Below, one piece after another: positions 8,996 to 16,877 of a stretch of DNA of 56,685 bases. Each line of letters begins with the position of its first letter. Within the stretch, counting starts at the first letter, position 1. Below the pieces are notes generated by a model. That model was not told where the DNA came from. It did no database searches and saw nothing but the letters and a program-made list of their open reading frames with translations. The position numbers and the translations under genes were made by a program. This DNA comes from Cyanobacteria bacterium RU_5_0 (GTDB lineage: Bacteria > Cyanobacteriota > Cyanobacteriia > Elainellales > Elainellaceae), in assembly GCA_012033255.1 (NCBI GenBank), contig JAAUSF010000017.1:1-56685 (forward strand), written 5' to 3'.

Positions 8996-11005
8996 ATGTC
9001 GATAACTGGTGGAGAAAGTCTGAGACAGGCTAAAGCGATCGCCCTTGACACTCAGAAGAAGAGTTGGCGAGATCAACTGAGTGAATCAAATTCGCAGAAT
9101 TTGTATCGCATTCGATTGAATCAGCGCAGCAGCCTTGACCTACAACTGAAGAATACAAAATCGAATACAACTGTAGAACTAGTTCAAGATCGCAATCGCA
9201 ACGGACGGATCGATCGCAAAGAGCTTGTTTCTCGGTCAGGTGTTTCTAAAAATCAGGGCACTGGATTGAGAACAGATACCTTAAATCAAGGCACTTACTT
9301 TATCCGAGTGTCATCAACTGCCGATCGTCGCACCAATTACCAACTGGTTCTGTCAACTAATCCTGTTGAAAAGAATTCGACGGCTCAACGCAACGGTTGG
9401 TCAGCAACCGGAAATTCCAAATCGGAATCGGAGTATCAGCCTGTCAGACGAACATTAGGCGGTGCCGTGCGAGTTCCAGGCGATACCCGTAACCGAGATG
9501 GCGGTGGGAACACTCGTAACCCTGGCAACTCATCTAACAACAACAATAACAACAACTCCAACAACAATAACTCTAACGATCGCCCCGTTTCTCCATCCCG
9601 TAAAGAGTCTCCTACACGCTGGAACGGTCGGTTTTTAAACCGAACTTCCGGAAATGTAAATGACTACAAAACCTACAATTTCAACAATGCGAATGCTTAT
9701 GCAGACTTGGGTTCTCGCGGCGGTGGGGGCAAGCGGGTGGCTCGTCTGAAAATTGATTATGGCAATCGCGGTCCTAGAGACATCCAAAACGATAACTTTG
9801 CGATGGAATCATGGACACGGGTCAAGTTGAAAGAGGGTCGGTTCTACAAAGTGACGACTAAATCGAATGACGGAACGCGATTCTATTTCAAGGATTATGA
9901 TACCGATAAGCTGATGGGCGAGTTGAGTGGAGATTGGCGCGATCGCGATACGTCTGATGCGGCATGGTCACAGGTGATCAGTGTGTCGAAGACAGATCAA
10001 TACAAATTCTTTGTGCAATATTATGAGCGCACAGGCAAATCTGCGGTTAACGTCACCCTAGAAGAAGTGAAACCAACCGGTCGGGCAAACACCTCTGGTG
10101 GATTGAATCTGCGTAGCAAAGCTTCGACGATCGACAACAGCCCGATCCGGATGCTCAATTCCAATGAGACATTCACGATCGTGCGACAAATCAAATCCTC
10201 CAATGACAACAACTATCCCGACTGGTATGAAGTTGAAACTCGCAATGGTCGTGGCTATGTCGCGGCTGAACTCGTGACTGTGGATGGCGCTGGCAATATC
10301 GTTGCTCTGGGTGGTGACAACCGTAACAGTGGCACTCCAAATCCAGGCAGGGGTCGCGATGATGGTGGAGGTTTGAGCAATCCTATTCCAGATAACAACA
10401 CGGGGAATGGCGGAACAGTGGGTGGCGGAAGCACAGGCGGCACTGATCTGAAAACCTACTCCTTTACAACCACGATTCCGAGAGAAAACGGAGCGTTCAA
10501 ACCTCACTTGGATGAAATCCTTAGCCCCTATTATCACACCACCAGCTACAAGTCCTACATCGAAGAGTCGGCATTGAAATATGATTGGCTTCAGCCTTCG
10601 GTGATTGCGGCGATCGGTTCGCGTGAATCGGCATGGGGCATTCTCCTCAGTCCACGCGGTCCTGGTGGTACGGGCGACGGTGGGCATGGTCGCGGGTTAA
10701 TGCAAATTGACGATCGCTTCCACCAAGACTTCATCTACTCTGGTAAGTGGGCTGATCCGAGAGAGAACATCATGTACGGCATCGACAAAGTTCTCGCTCC
10801 CAACTATAACTATCTCGATCAAAACACCAACCTCCAGGGAACTGAGTTGCTGCGTGCTGCCCTTGCTTCCTACAACGCCGGACTTGGCAACGTCATGGAT
10901 GCCTATGAATCCGGGCTGGACTCCGACTCTTACACCACCGGACGTGACTACGGATGGGATGTCCTCGATCGCGCCGGCTGGTTCCAACTGCAAGGATGGG
11001 TGTGA
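8996..11005 (+). CDS. Multidomain extracellular-type protein with SH3 and lysozyme-like transglycosylase domains
   Basis: About 669 residues. Order: an N-terminal PPC-like beta domain (LYRIRLNQRSSLDLQL to GTYFIRVSS), an Asn-rich linker (about 185-205), a second beta domain, a bacterial SH3 domain (GGLNLRSKAS to GRGYVAAELV, about 360-430), a Gly/Asn/Pro-rich linker, and a C-terminal muramidase-like domain. The last has SRESAWG with the likely catalytic Glu, GRGLMQID and ASYNAGLGNV, resembling goose-type lysozyme or lytic transglycosylases. Cell-wall cleavage is inferred. No Sec signal peptide is evident. AGGA at 8986-8989 favours ATG 8996 over ATG 8990 or GTG 8972. Confidence 0.82.
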   Translation: MSITGGESLRQAKAIALDTQKKSWRDQLSESNSQNLYRIRLNQRSSLDLQLKNTKSNTTVELVQDRNRNGRIDRKELVSRSGVSKNQGTGLRTDTLNQGTYFIRVSSTADRRTNYQLVLSTNPVEKNSTAQRNGWSATGNSKSESEYQPVRRTLGGAVRVPGDTRNRDGGGNTRNPGNSSNNNNNNNSNNNNSNDRPVSPSRKESPTRWNGRFLNRTSGNVNDYKTYNFNNANAYADLGSRGGGGKRVARLKIDYGNRGPRDIQNDNFAMESWTRVKLKEGRFYKVTTKSNDGTRFYFKDYDTDKLMGELSGDWRDRDTSDAAWSQVISVSKTDQYKFFVQYYERTGKSAVNVTLEEVKPTGRANTSGGLNLRSKASTIDNSPIRMLNSNETFTIVRQIKSSNDNNYPDWYEVETRNGRGYVAAELVTVDGAGNIVALGGDNRNSGTPNPGRGRDDGGGLSNPIPDNNTGNGGTVGGGSTGGTDLKTYSFTTTIPRENGAFKPHLDEILSPYYHTTSYKSYIEESALKYDWLQPSVIAAIGSRESAWGILLSPRGPGGTGDGGHGRGLMQIDDRFHQDFIYSGKWADPRENIMYGIDKVLAPNYNYLDQNTNLQGTELLRAALASYNAGLGNVMDAYESGLDSDSYTTGRDYGWDVLDRAGWFQLQGWV

Positions 11006-11036
11006 GGGATGAGGGATGAAGGATGAAGGATGAGGA
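11002..11036. repeat. GGATGAAGGATGA low-complexity repeat
   Basis: Five to six GATGAGG/GATGAAGG units begin at the stop codon of the lysozyme-like gene. The same unit occurs in frame in several genes of this window (see findings). Confidence 0.8.
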
Positions 11037-11177
11037 GATTTCCTCGTTGCGAATCTCTGGCTTGGAATGCTCTCTAAGCGACTCTTCTGCTTGCTAGGCG
11101 AATGCTTTCTGCGACAGAGATTGATACCTCCAAAGTTGTTCGCAGCAACTCTGCTAACCCCCAAGGCTACATTTTTG

Positions 11178-11380
11178 GGCGTTGCTGAAGTTAGAGGTGT
11201 TTAGGTAGGGGCATCCCCTGGTGGGTGCCCGAAATTTAGGTAGGGGCATCCCCTGGTGGGTGCCCGAAATCTGGGTAGGGGCACCCACCAGGGGATGCCC
11301 GAAATCTGTCAGGGTCGGCACAAAGACCTACCCCTACCATTGGGGGTGGAAATCGTTTCATCCCATTCTTCAGCAACGCC
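11178..11380. mobile_element. Family B MITE-like element, copy 2, with 8-bp target duplication
   Basis: Perfect terminal inverted repeats GGCGTTGCTGAAG / CTTCAGCAACGCC. Exactly flanked by CATTTTTG on both sides (11170-11177 and 11381-11388), an 8-bp target-site duplication. The interior carries blocks containing GGTAGGGGCATCCCCTGGTG and GGGTGCCCGAAAT, two in direct and one in inverse order. No ORF of a transposase is inside, so it is non-autonomous. Confidence 0.93.
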
Positions 11381-11391
11381 CATTTTTGATA

Positions 11392-11482
11392 TAGCCATAG
11401 TCATATTGGTTAGGACATTTTTGTGGGGCGGCTCCGCCGCCCCACAAAAATGTCCATGTCCTAACCTAACTGACTACAGCTA
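11392..11482. mobile_element. 91-bp hairpin element inserted at a TA dinucleotide
   Basis: Ends TAGCCATAGTCA / TGACTACAGCTA (imperfect inverted repeats), flanked by TA on both sides (11390-11391, 11483-11484). The centre is a perfect 20-bp stem with a 3-base loop at 11413-11455 (GGACATTTTTGTGGGGCGGC is the left arm). The DNA around 5740-5760 reads through without it (GATGTC where this site would be GATATC), acting as a near-empty site. TA duplication is typical of IS630/Tc1-mariner-type elements; that assignment is inference. Confidence 0.88.
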
Positions 11483-11486
11483 TATC

Positions 11487-11509
11487 TGTCCTAACCACGC
11501 TGGCTACTG
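11487..11509 (-). repeat. 23-bp dispersed repeat, copy 2
   Basis: Identical, on the minus strand, to 5725-5747 and 45969-45991. It ends two bases before the stop of the dioxygenase gene. Confidence 0.85.
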
Positions 11510-11510
11510 G

Positions 11511-12401
11511 CTATGATAATCCTGGAAAGAGAGGAGACAATTCTTTCTCATACTTTGCCAAGTAGGTGCGAAATGAGGTTCCGCCTGTGCCAACTTCGAC
11601 TCCAACGAGTTTGAGTTGTTGGATCGCCAATCCGAGGTGGCTGCGGTGAAATCGAGTTTGCAGACCATCGTAAGCGGACATGGCGTTGAGGAGCGGGCTG
11701 GCGTGAGCGTGATTGAGCAAGGTTTTAATACGATCGCCTGATGTTGAGCCTTCGGTACGGTGGATGAGAATCTCGTAGTAGTGTCTGAGACTATGAGAGC
11801 GGTGTCGTTCTAGCCATTGCTGAATCTCCGTTCCGTAGCGACGATCGAATTCTGTTTCGGCGATGTGAGGGGTTCCCTGGGCATCTTGGGTTCCACCTTC
11901 CCAGTATTGGCTTGCGCCACTCATCATTTCTAGATGGCGAAACTGGAACGATTGAAAGCCGCTTGTGGGACCAATGCTCGTGCGAAATTCAGCAAATGCT
12001 CGCATGGTTCCGAGGATCGGCATAGTGGTGACAGCAATTTCGTAGAGCCGCAAGACCCGTTGGAAAAAGTAGCAAGCTTCGTGAGTATCGCCAATGATCG
12101 GATCGCGTGGATCTTGGAGGGCATGGGCGATCGCGTCTAAGACTCGCTCCAGGTCAATAATCATTTGATGAAATGCCAATTCGCAGATTTGGTGAACGGC
12201 AATAAACAGATCTTCATCTTGAGAGGCGGTCAAAGGACGCTTGCATTGCAGCAACGCATCCAGGTTGTGATAGCTCCAATAATGATTTTGGGTGATGTCG
12301 ATCGTCGAGTCGAGGGGGGGAAGGGGCTGAGGATTGTAAGATTGCGACATAATCTGGTTTTTGAGCGATCGCAGAATTTTTCTCGGAAGAGAGGTGATCA
12401 T
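11511..12401 (-). CDS. Tryptophan 2,3-dioxygenase family protein
   Basis: Up to 296 residues, all-helical heme-enzyme family that opens the indole ring of tryptophan to N-formylkynurenine. Matching segments: DEDLFIAVHQICELAFHQMI (active-site region), GFQSFQFRHLEMMSG (substrate-binding Phe/Arg), and RSHLGLAIQQ plus GTGGTSFRTYLAKY, where the His ligates heme. A plain TDO has HE.LFI..HQ and ELWFK, so this is a divergent member and tryptophan may not be the substrate. Start at 12401 has an upstream AAGGGGGA; the ATG at 12350 is an alternative. No kynureninase gene is nearby. Divergent from the ftsL-like operon. Confidence 0.85.
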   Translation of the reverse strand: MITSLPRKILRSLKNQIMSQSYNPQPLPPLDSTIDITQNHYWSYHNLDALLQCKRPLTASQDEDLFIAVHQICELAFHQMIIDLERVLDAIAHALQDPRDPIIGDTHEACYFFQRVLRLYEIAVTTMPILGTMRAFAEFRTSIGPTSGFQSFQFRHLEMMSGASQYWEGGTQDAQGTPHIAETEFDRRYGTEIQQWLERHRSHSLRHYYEILIHRTEGSTSGDRIKTLLNHAHASPLLNAMSAYDGLQTRFHRSHLGLAIQQLKLVGVEVGTGGTSFRTYLAKYEKELSPLFPGLS

Positions 12402-12526
12402 TTAACTGATCCCCCTTATACTTTTGGAACATTGTGTTCCGGTTCGTAAAGGGATCTAGAATCGCGCCATCCGGGTGGGTACTATATCTGGTGCAGATTA
12501 AATATAGAGCAGGGCTGCAATCCTGT

Positions 12527-12592
12527 CTGTTTGTATGAACACTCTGTTTGTATGAACACTCTGTTTGTATGAACACTCTGTTTGTATGAACA
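12527..12592. repeat. 17-bp tandem repeat in a divergent promoter region
   Basis: CTGTTTGTATGAACACT is repeated three times perfectly (12527-12577) with a fourth copy matching over 15 bases. It lies between the divergent dioxygenase gene (starts 12401) and the ftsL-like gene (starts 12640), ending 47 bases before the latter. Serial binding sites for a regulator are possible; there are no spacers, so it is not CRISPR. Confidence 0.9.
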
Positions 12593-12639
12593 TACAGTGG
12601 GACTGAGCCAGTTCGTTGATAGTTCGGAGGTGTGAAGTT

Positions 12640-13197
12640 ATGACTGCTGCCCTGAGATCGGATGCTGCAAATCCAAGGGTTTTGTCTAGGCGATCAACTC
12701 GCGTCAGTAGTAAACCGAGGGTAAACCAACCCTCAGGATCATCCGCCGTATCTGAACATGTCCTGTTTCAGACTGGGCGATCGGCGGCTCCAGAGGCAAT
12801 CAACCCTGAAGTTGTTAAATCACTGCCTCAACCCAAACCGGCTCCAGCATGGCTGAGTGTTTTGCTCCGAGCGCAGCAAGCCTCTTCTGTACTTACATTT
12901 TTGCTGGTTATTGCTGTCTTAGCGGTATACGGCTGGACAGTGTATGCTCAGCAACGGTGGGGACAGGAGTATCGCAATTTAGAAGCTCTCAAAAAGCAAG
13001 AACGGCAACTGATAGCGACGAACGAAGCCCTCAAAAATCAAATTGCTCAGCAGGCAGAAGCACCTAACGGAGGACTCGTGCTTCCTGATCCGAGTACCAC
13101 GATTTTTCTTACACCCGCCTCTCCGCGTCCGATGGTGGAACCTGAAATTAACTTGCCTCCGCCGCAGTCTATCCCAGCGAAACCGTTGGGATATTAG
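12640..13197 (+). CDS. FtsL-like bitopic cell division protein
   Basis: 185 residues. A long basic, Pro/Ser-rich cytoplasmic part (1-75) precedes a single membrane helix (SSVLTFLLVIAVLAVYGWTVY, about 82-102), then a short coiled coil (QEYRNLEALKKQERQLIATN to about 140) and a Pro-rich tail. This bitopic helix plus coiled coil, directly before ftsI, is the layout of FtsL/DivIC-type septum proteins. GGAGG at 12626-12630 fixes the start at 12640 rather than 12616. Thirty-nine bases separate it from ftsI, so one operon is likely. The sequence is too divergent for a firm name. Confidence 0.7.
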   Translation: MTAALRSDAANPRVLSRRSTRVSSKPRVNQPSGSSAVSEHVLFQTGRSAAPEAINPEVVKSLPQPKPAPAWLSVLLRAQQASSVLTFLLVIAVLAVYGWTVYAQQRWGQEYRNLEALKKQERQLIATNEALKNQIAQQAEAPNGGLVLPDPSTTIFLTPASPRPMVEPEINLPPPQSIPAKPLGY

Positions 13198-13236
13198 GCA
13201 AATATTTGAGGCTATAACCGTCCTGAAGGATCGCTC

Positions 13237-15501
13237 ATGGCTATTTCGTTTCCCCGCTCTCACAACCCCCGCAACCGTCGCACCGCCAAAAGACGACGGA
13301 TCACCGCTAGAAGCGATTCTGGACATTCTAAACCGGCACGATCGTCTGCACCTCTCCACCGGACGGCATCCAGGCAACCCATTGAGGAGAGAACGGGTTA
13401 TGTCGCCCGAATGATGCGACGGCGATCGTCATCATCATCTCGGAATACAACGGTTCGATCGCCTTATCCATCTCCGCCGTTGCCACAGCCATCGCCCATC
13501 CGAGCAACCCGATCGCGATTGATCCTCGTTTGGGGAGTTTTATTATTAGCAATGGTTGCTTTAGCTCTAAACTTATTGCGGATTCAAGTGCTGCAAGCCT
13601 CAACGCTTCGAGAACAAGCAAAAGCGCAGCAGATGGTTTTTCTGGGTCCGATTGTGCCGCGCCGTTCGATCGTCGATCGAAGTGGCACGGTGTTGGCGAT
13701 CGACACTCCGGTTTATACACTCTATGCTCATCCCCTTTTGTTCAAGAACTCAAAGGAAACGATCGCTGAGGATTTGGCAGGTATTCTCGACCAACCTGCG
13801 GAGCAACTAGTGAGTCAATTGAGTCAGGGAGAGAGCGGCATTCGCATCGTCGATAACCTCTCTGAAGATATTGCCAAACAGATCACAGAGCTTCAGCAAG
13901 ACGGACTAGAGTTGATTCAGGCACAACAGCGACTCTACCCGCAGCAAGATTTGTTTGCCAATATCGTTGGGTATGTGAACCTCGATCGCCAGGGACAATC
14001 CGGTGTCGAATATACGCTTGAAAACCAGCTACAGCAGCCTTTAGGAGCGATGCAACTCAGCCGTTCTGGAGACGGCACGATAATTCCAGTTGGCTTACCA
14101 AGCGACTTCATGCAGCATCAACGCGATGATCTGCGCCTTGAACTGACGCTGGATAGCCGCTTGCAACGAGCAACTCGATTTGCGCTCAAGCAACAAATGG
14201 AAAAGTACAGTGCCAAACGGGGAGCCGTGGTTGTCATGGATGTCCACGATGGTTCAATCCTGTCCTTGGTTTCTGAACCGTCTTACGATCCCAACAAGTA
14301 TTACCAGGCAGACATGGAGCGGTTGCGAAACTGGGTATTGACTGATCTCTATGAGCCGGGTTCCACGTTCAAGCCGATTAATTTGGCGATCGCCCTGCAA
14401 GCCGGAACGATTCAGCCAGAAGACTCTTTCTTTGATGAAGGTGCGATTGAAGTCGGCGGCTGGCCTATTCAAAACAATGACTTTGAAGATACGGGTGCCA
14501 GAGGCGATCTATCTGTTCCAGAAATCCTACAATATTCCAGTAATGTCGGCATGGTGCGTATCATGCAAACGCTTCAGCCCGGACTGTATTATGGGTGGCT
14601 CGATCGCCTCAAACTCAACGAACCTACCGGAATTGACCTCCCTTCTGAAGCCACAGGCTACCTCAAAAGTTATGAACAATTCACAGGTGCGATCATTGAA
14701 CCCGCCACAGCCGCCTTCGGTCAAGGTTTCTCTCTCACGCCGATCAAACTGATTCAACTTCATAGCATGTTGGCAAATGGCGGCAAAATGGTTGTTCCCC
14801 ATGTCGTCCGAGGATTGACCGCTCCTGGCGGAACTCTCGATTGGCAACCTGCGATCGATCCGCCTCGTCAAGTCTTCTCACCTCAAATCACTCAAACCGT
14901 TTTAACTATGATGGAACAAGTGGTTTTAGAGGGAACTGGAGAAGCGGCTCAAATAGCGGGCTATCGGATTGCTGGAAAGACAGGAACCGCCCAAAAAGCC
15001 AGTTCGGGAGGTGGCTACATTGACGGTGCCCGGATTACGAGCTTCGTCGGCATTTTCCCCGTTGAAGCGCCTCGATATGCCGTTCTTGCCGTGGTTGATG
15101 AACCCCAAGGCGAAGATGCGTATGGTTCTACGGTTGCTGCACCTATTGTCAAGTCGGTGATGGAAACTCTGATCAGCATTGAACAAATTGCCCCAAGCGA
15201 ACCCGTGACACAGGAATGGAACACTGACAACAGGCAAGAAATCCCTGGAAACTATGCGATCGAGCCAGAAAACGATCCGTGGGTCGATGAGAGTAGTTCC
15301 AATCAGTACTCCGATCAATACACTGATGAGTACACTGATGAGTACTCCGATCAATACACTGATGAGTACTCCGATCAATACACTGATGAGTACTCAGAAG
15401 ATGATTCAGAAGATTACTTGGAAGACTCTCCAGAAAGCTTTTCAGAAGACTATACCGAAGATTACTCAGAAGACGCTTCAGACGCTTCAGACGGCTTATA
15501 A
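13237..15501 (+). CDS. ftsI: Septal peptidoglycan transpeptidase (PBP3/FtsI, class B penicillin-binding protein)
   Basis: 754 residues. A basic N-terminal tail of about 90 residues, a membrane anchor (LILVWGVLLLAMVALALNLL), a PBP dimerisation domain (IVPRRSIVDRSGTVLA) and a transpeptidase domain with all three motifs: Ser376-Thr-Phe-Lys379 (nucleophile Ser376), Ser434-Ser-Asn436 and Lys581-Thr-Gly-Thr. It cross-links septal peptidoglycan in the periplasm. Unusual is the last 90 residues, an acidic Asp/Glu/Tyr/Ser tail with repeated DQYTDEYS units, encoded by 24-bp tandem repeats at 15307-15390. Second gene of the ftsL-like operon; AAGGA precedes the ATG. Confidence 0.95.
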   Translation: MAISFPRSHNPRNRRTAKRRRITARSDSGHSKPARSSAPLHRTASRQPIEERTGYVARMMRRRSSSSSRNTTVRSPYPSPPLPQPSPIRATRSRLILVWGVLLLAMVALALNLLRIQVLQASTLREQAKAQQMVFLGPIVPRRSIVDRSGTVLAIDTPVYTLYAHPLLFKNSKETIAEDLAGILDQPAEQLVSQLSQGESGIRIVDNLSEDIAKQITELQQDGLELIQAQQRLYPQQDLFANIVGYVNLDRQGQSGVEYTLENQLQQPLGAMQLSRSGDGTIIPVGLPSDFMQHQRDDLRLELTLDSRLQRATRFALKQQMEKYSAKRGAVVVMDVHDGSILSLVSEPSYDPNKYYQADMERLRNWVLTDLYEPGSTFKPINLAIALQAGTIQPEDSFFDEGAIEVGGWPIQNNDFEDTGARGDLSVPEILQYSSNVGMVRIMQTLQPGLYYGWLDRLKLNEPTGIDLPSEATGYLKSYEQFTGAIIEPATAAFGQGFSLTPIKLIQLHSMLANGGKMVVPHVVRGLTAPGGTLDWQPAIDPPRQVFSPQITQTVLTMMEQVVLEGTGEAAQIAGYRIAGKTGTAQKASSGGGYIDGARITSFVGIFPVEAPRYAVLAVVDEPQGEDAYGSTVAAPIVKSVMETLISIEQIAPSEPVTQEWNTDNRQEIPGNYAIEPENDPWVDESSSNQYSDQYTDEYTDEYSDQYTDEYSDQYTDEYSEDDSEDYLEDSPESFSEDYTEDYSEDASDASDGL
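15307..15390 (+). repeat. 24-bp in-frame tandem repeat in ftsI
   Basis: Units beginning TACTCCGATCAATACACTG occur at 15307, 15343 and 15367, with a 12-bp half unit at 15331. They encode the YSDQYTDE octapeptide of the acidic tail. Confidence 0.9.
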
Positions 15502-15544
15502 GCTGAACCCTATTCAATCTGCACATCACAAATTTCCAGAATTC
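15499..15544 (+). repeat. 45-bp dispersed repeat, copy 1, overlapping the ftsI stop codon
   Basis: Starts TAAGCTGAACCCTATTCAAT and ends TTTCCAGAATT. The second copy at 53931-53975 differs at two positions. Here its first three bases are the ftsI stop codon; the other copy lies 31 bases after the cysteine desulfurase stop. Both copies are thus immediately downstream of a plus-strand gene. No hairpin is evident. Confidence 0.85.
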
Positions 15545-15660
15545 CAATCCATCAACCTTGTACGGGCAAGGCATGCTATACCCCTTCGCGGATCGCATTC
15601 AAAGGAATCCAACCTGAAAGTGATTCGCGATAATGTCAGTGTTGTCTCCTGACCTCCACC

Positions 15661-16803
15661 ATGACTGTTTTGAGTCCAAGTCTCACCCCAATTCTCGATC
15701 GCGCCTTTTCTGGACAGGATCTAACTGAAGCCGAGGGAGTGATCCTGCTGAAACAGACGGATGCCGGGGCGATCGCGGCTATTCGTCAAGCGGCAGATCA
15801 TCTGCGCCACCAACAAGCCGGAGATACGGTGACTTATGTAATTAATCGGAATATTAATTTTACAAATATTTGTGAGCAGCACTGTAGTTTCTGTGCATTT
15901 CGTCGAGATGACGGTGAAGAAGGTGCCTATTGGCTGGATGAAACGGTCATCTTAGAAAAAACAGTAGATGCGGTTCAGCGCGGGGCGACGGAAATCTGTA
16001 TGCAGGGCGGCTTAAATCTTCAGGCAAAGTTAGATGGCTCGTCGCTGTCTTACTACATCCGACTCGTAAAAACGATTAAAGACGCTTTTCCGGAATTGCA
16101 TTTGCACGCTTTTTCTCCCCAAGAAATCCAATTTGTGGCGAGAGAAGATGGGCTGAGTTATGCCGATGTGATTGTGGCGCTTCAGGGGGCGGGAGTCGGT
16201 TCGATGCCAGGTACGGCGGCTGAAGTGTTGGATGATGATGTGCGACGGGTGATCTGCCCGGAGAAAATTGATACAGCAACCTGGCTGGACGTTGTTCGCA
16301 TGGCTCATCAATTGGGAATGCCAAGTACTAGCACGATGATGTCTGGACATATCGAAACGCCAGAGCAGCAAATGCGACATCTAGAACTGTTGCGATCGCT
16401 CCAGCAAACGGCGGTCGATCGCGGCTATCCTGGTTTCACTGAATTTATTCTCCTTCCCTTCGTGGGGCAGGATGCTCCTAAACCGCTTCGTCGTCGCGTT
16501 GGACGGGATCAGCCCATCCTCGCAGACGCTCTTTTGCTGATGGCAGTAGCTCGGATATTTTTGGGCAACTGGATTCCTAATCACCAGCCCAGTTGGGTTA
16601 AACTCGGACTTGCAGGCGCAACGACAGCACTCACCTGGGGCTGCAATGATATCGGTGGAACGCTGATGGAAGAACACATCACCACAATGGCAGGCGCGAT
16701 CGGTGGCACCTGTATGGAAGTCGAGGATTTACGGAACGCGATTCAGTCGATCGGGCGATCGGCGCAACAACGGGATACGCTCTATGGGAGGATGAAGAAT
16801 TAA
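15661..16803 (+). CDS. cofH: CofH, radical SAM half of F0 synthase
   Basis: Joins a tyrosine-derived fragment to 5-amino-6-ribitylaminouracil on the way to the deazaflavin F0, the chromophore of some photolyases and precursor of F420. 380 residues; the [4Fe-4S]/SAM motif is Cys71-x3-Cys75-x2-Cys78 in [10 protein letters not shown]. Further family segments are [17 protein letters not shown] and [11 protein letters not shown]. Start at 15661 gives the normal length; no strong RBS is seen. Monocistronic here; cofG is not in the window. Confidence 0.93.
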   Translation: MTVLSPSLTPILDRAFSGQDLTEAEGVILLKQTDAGAIAAIRQAADHLRHQQAGDTVTYVINRNINFTNICEQHCSFCAFRRDDGEEGAYWLDETVILEKTVDAVQRGATEICMQGGLNLQAKLDGSSLSYYIRLVKTIKDAFPELHLHAFSPQEIQFVAREDGLSYADVIVALQGAGVGSMPGTAAEVLDDDVRRVICPEKIDTATWLDVVRMAHQLGMPSTSTMMSGHIETPEQQMRHLELLRSLQQTAVDRGYPGFTEFILLPFVGQDAPKPLRRRVGRDQPILADALLLMAVARIFLGNWIPNHQPSWVKLGLAGATTALTWGCNDIGGTLMEEHITTMAGAIGGTCMEVEDLRNAIQSIGRSAQQRDTLYGRMKN

Positions 16804-16877
16804 GGATGAGGAGTGGGCGATCAAGAGATGAGCTTAGGGGCGTAGCACTTCATCCCTCCTCCCTCCTCTCTCCTCCT

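Noticed and set aside
10058..10687. Long antisense frame in the lysozyme-like gene
   Set aside because: Shadow of the coding strand; no RBS and no motif.
12527..12592. CRISPR array
   Set aside because: The 17-mers are contiguous without spacers and too short; no cas genes in the window.
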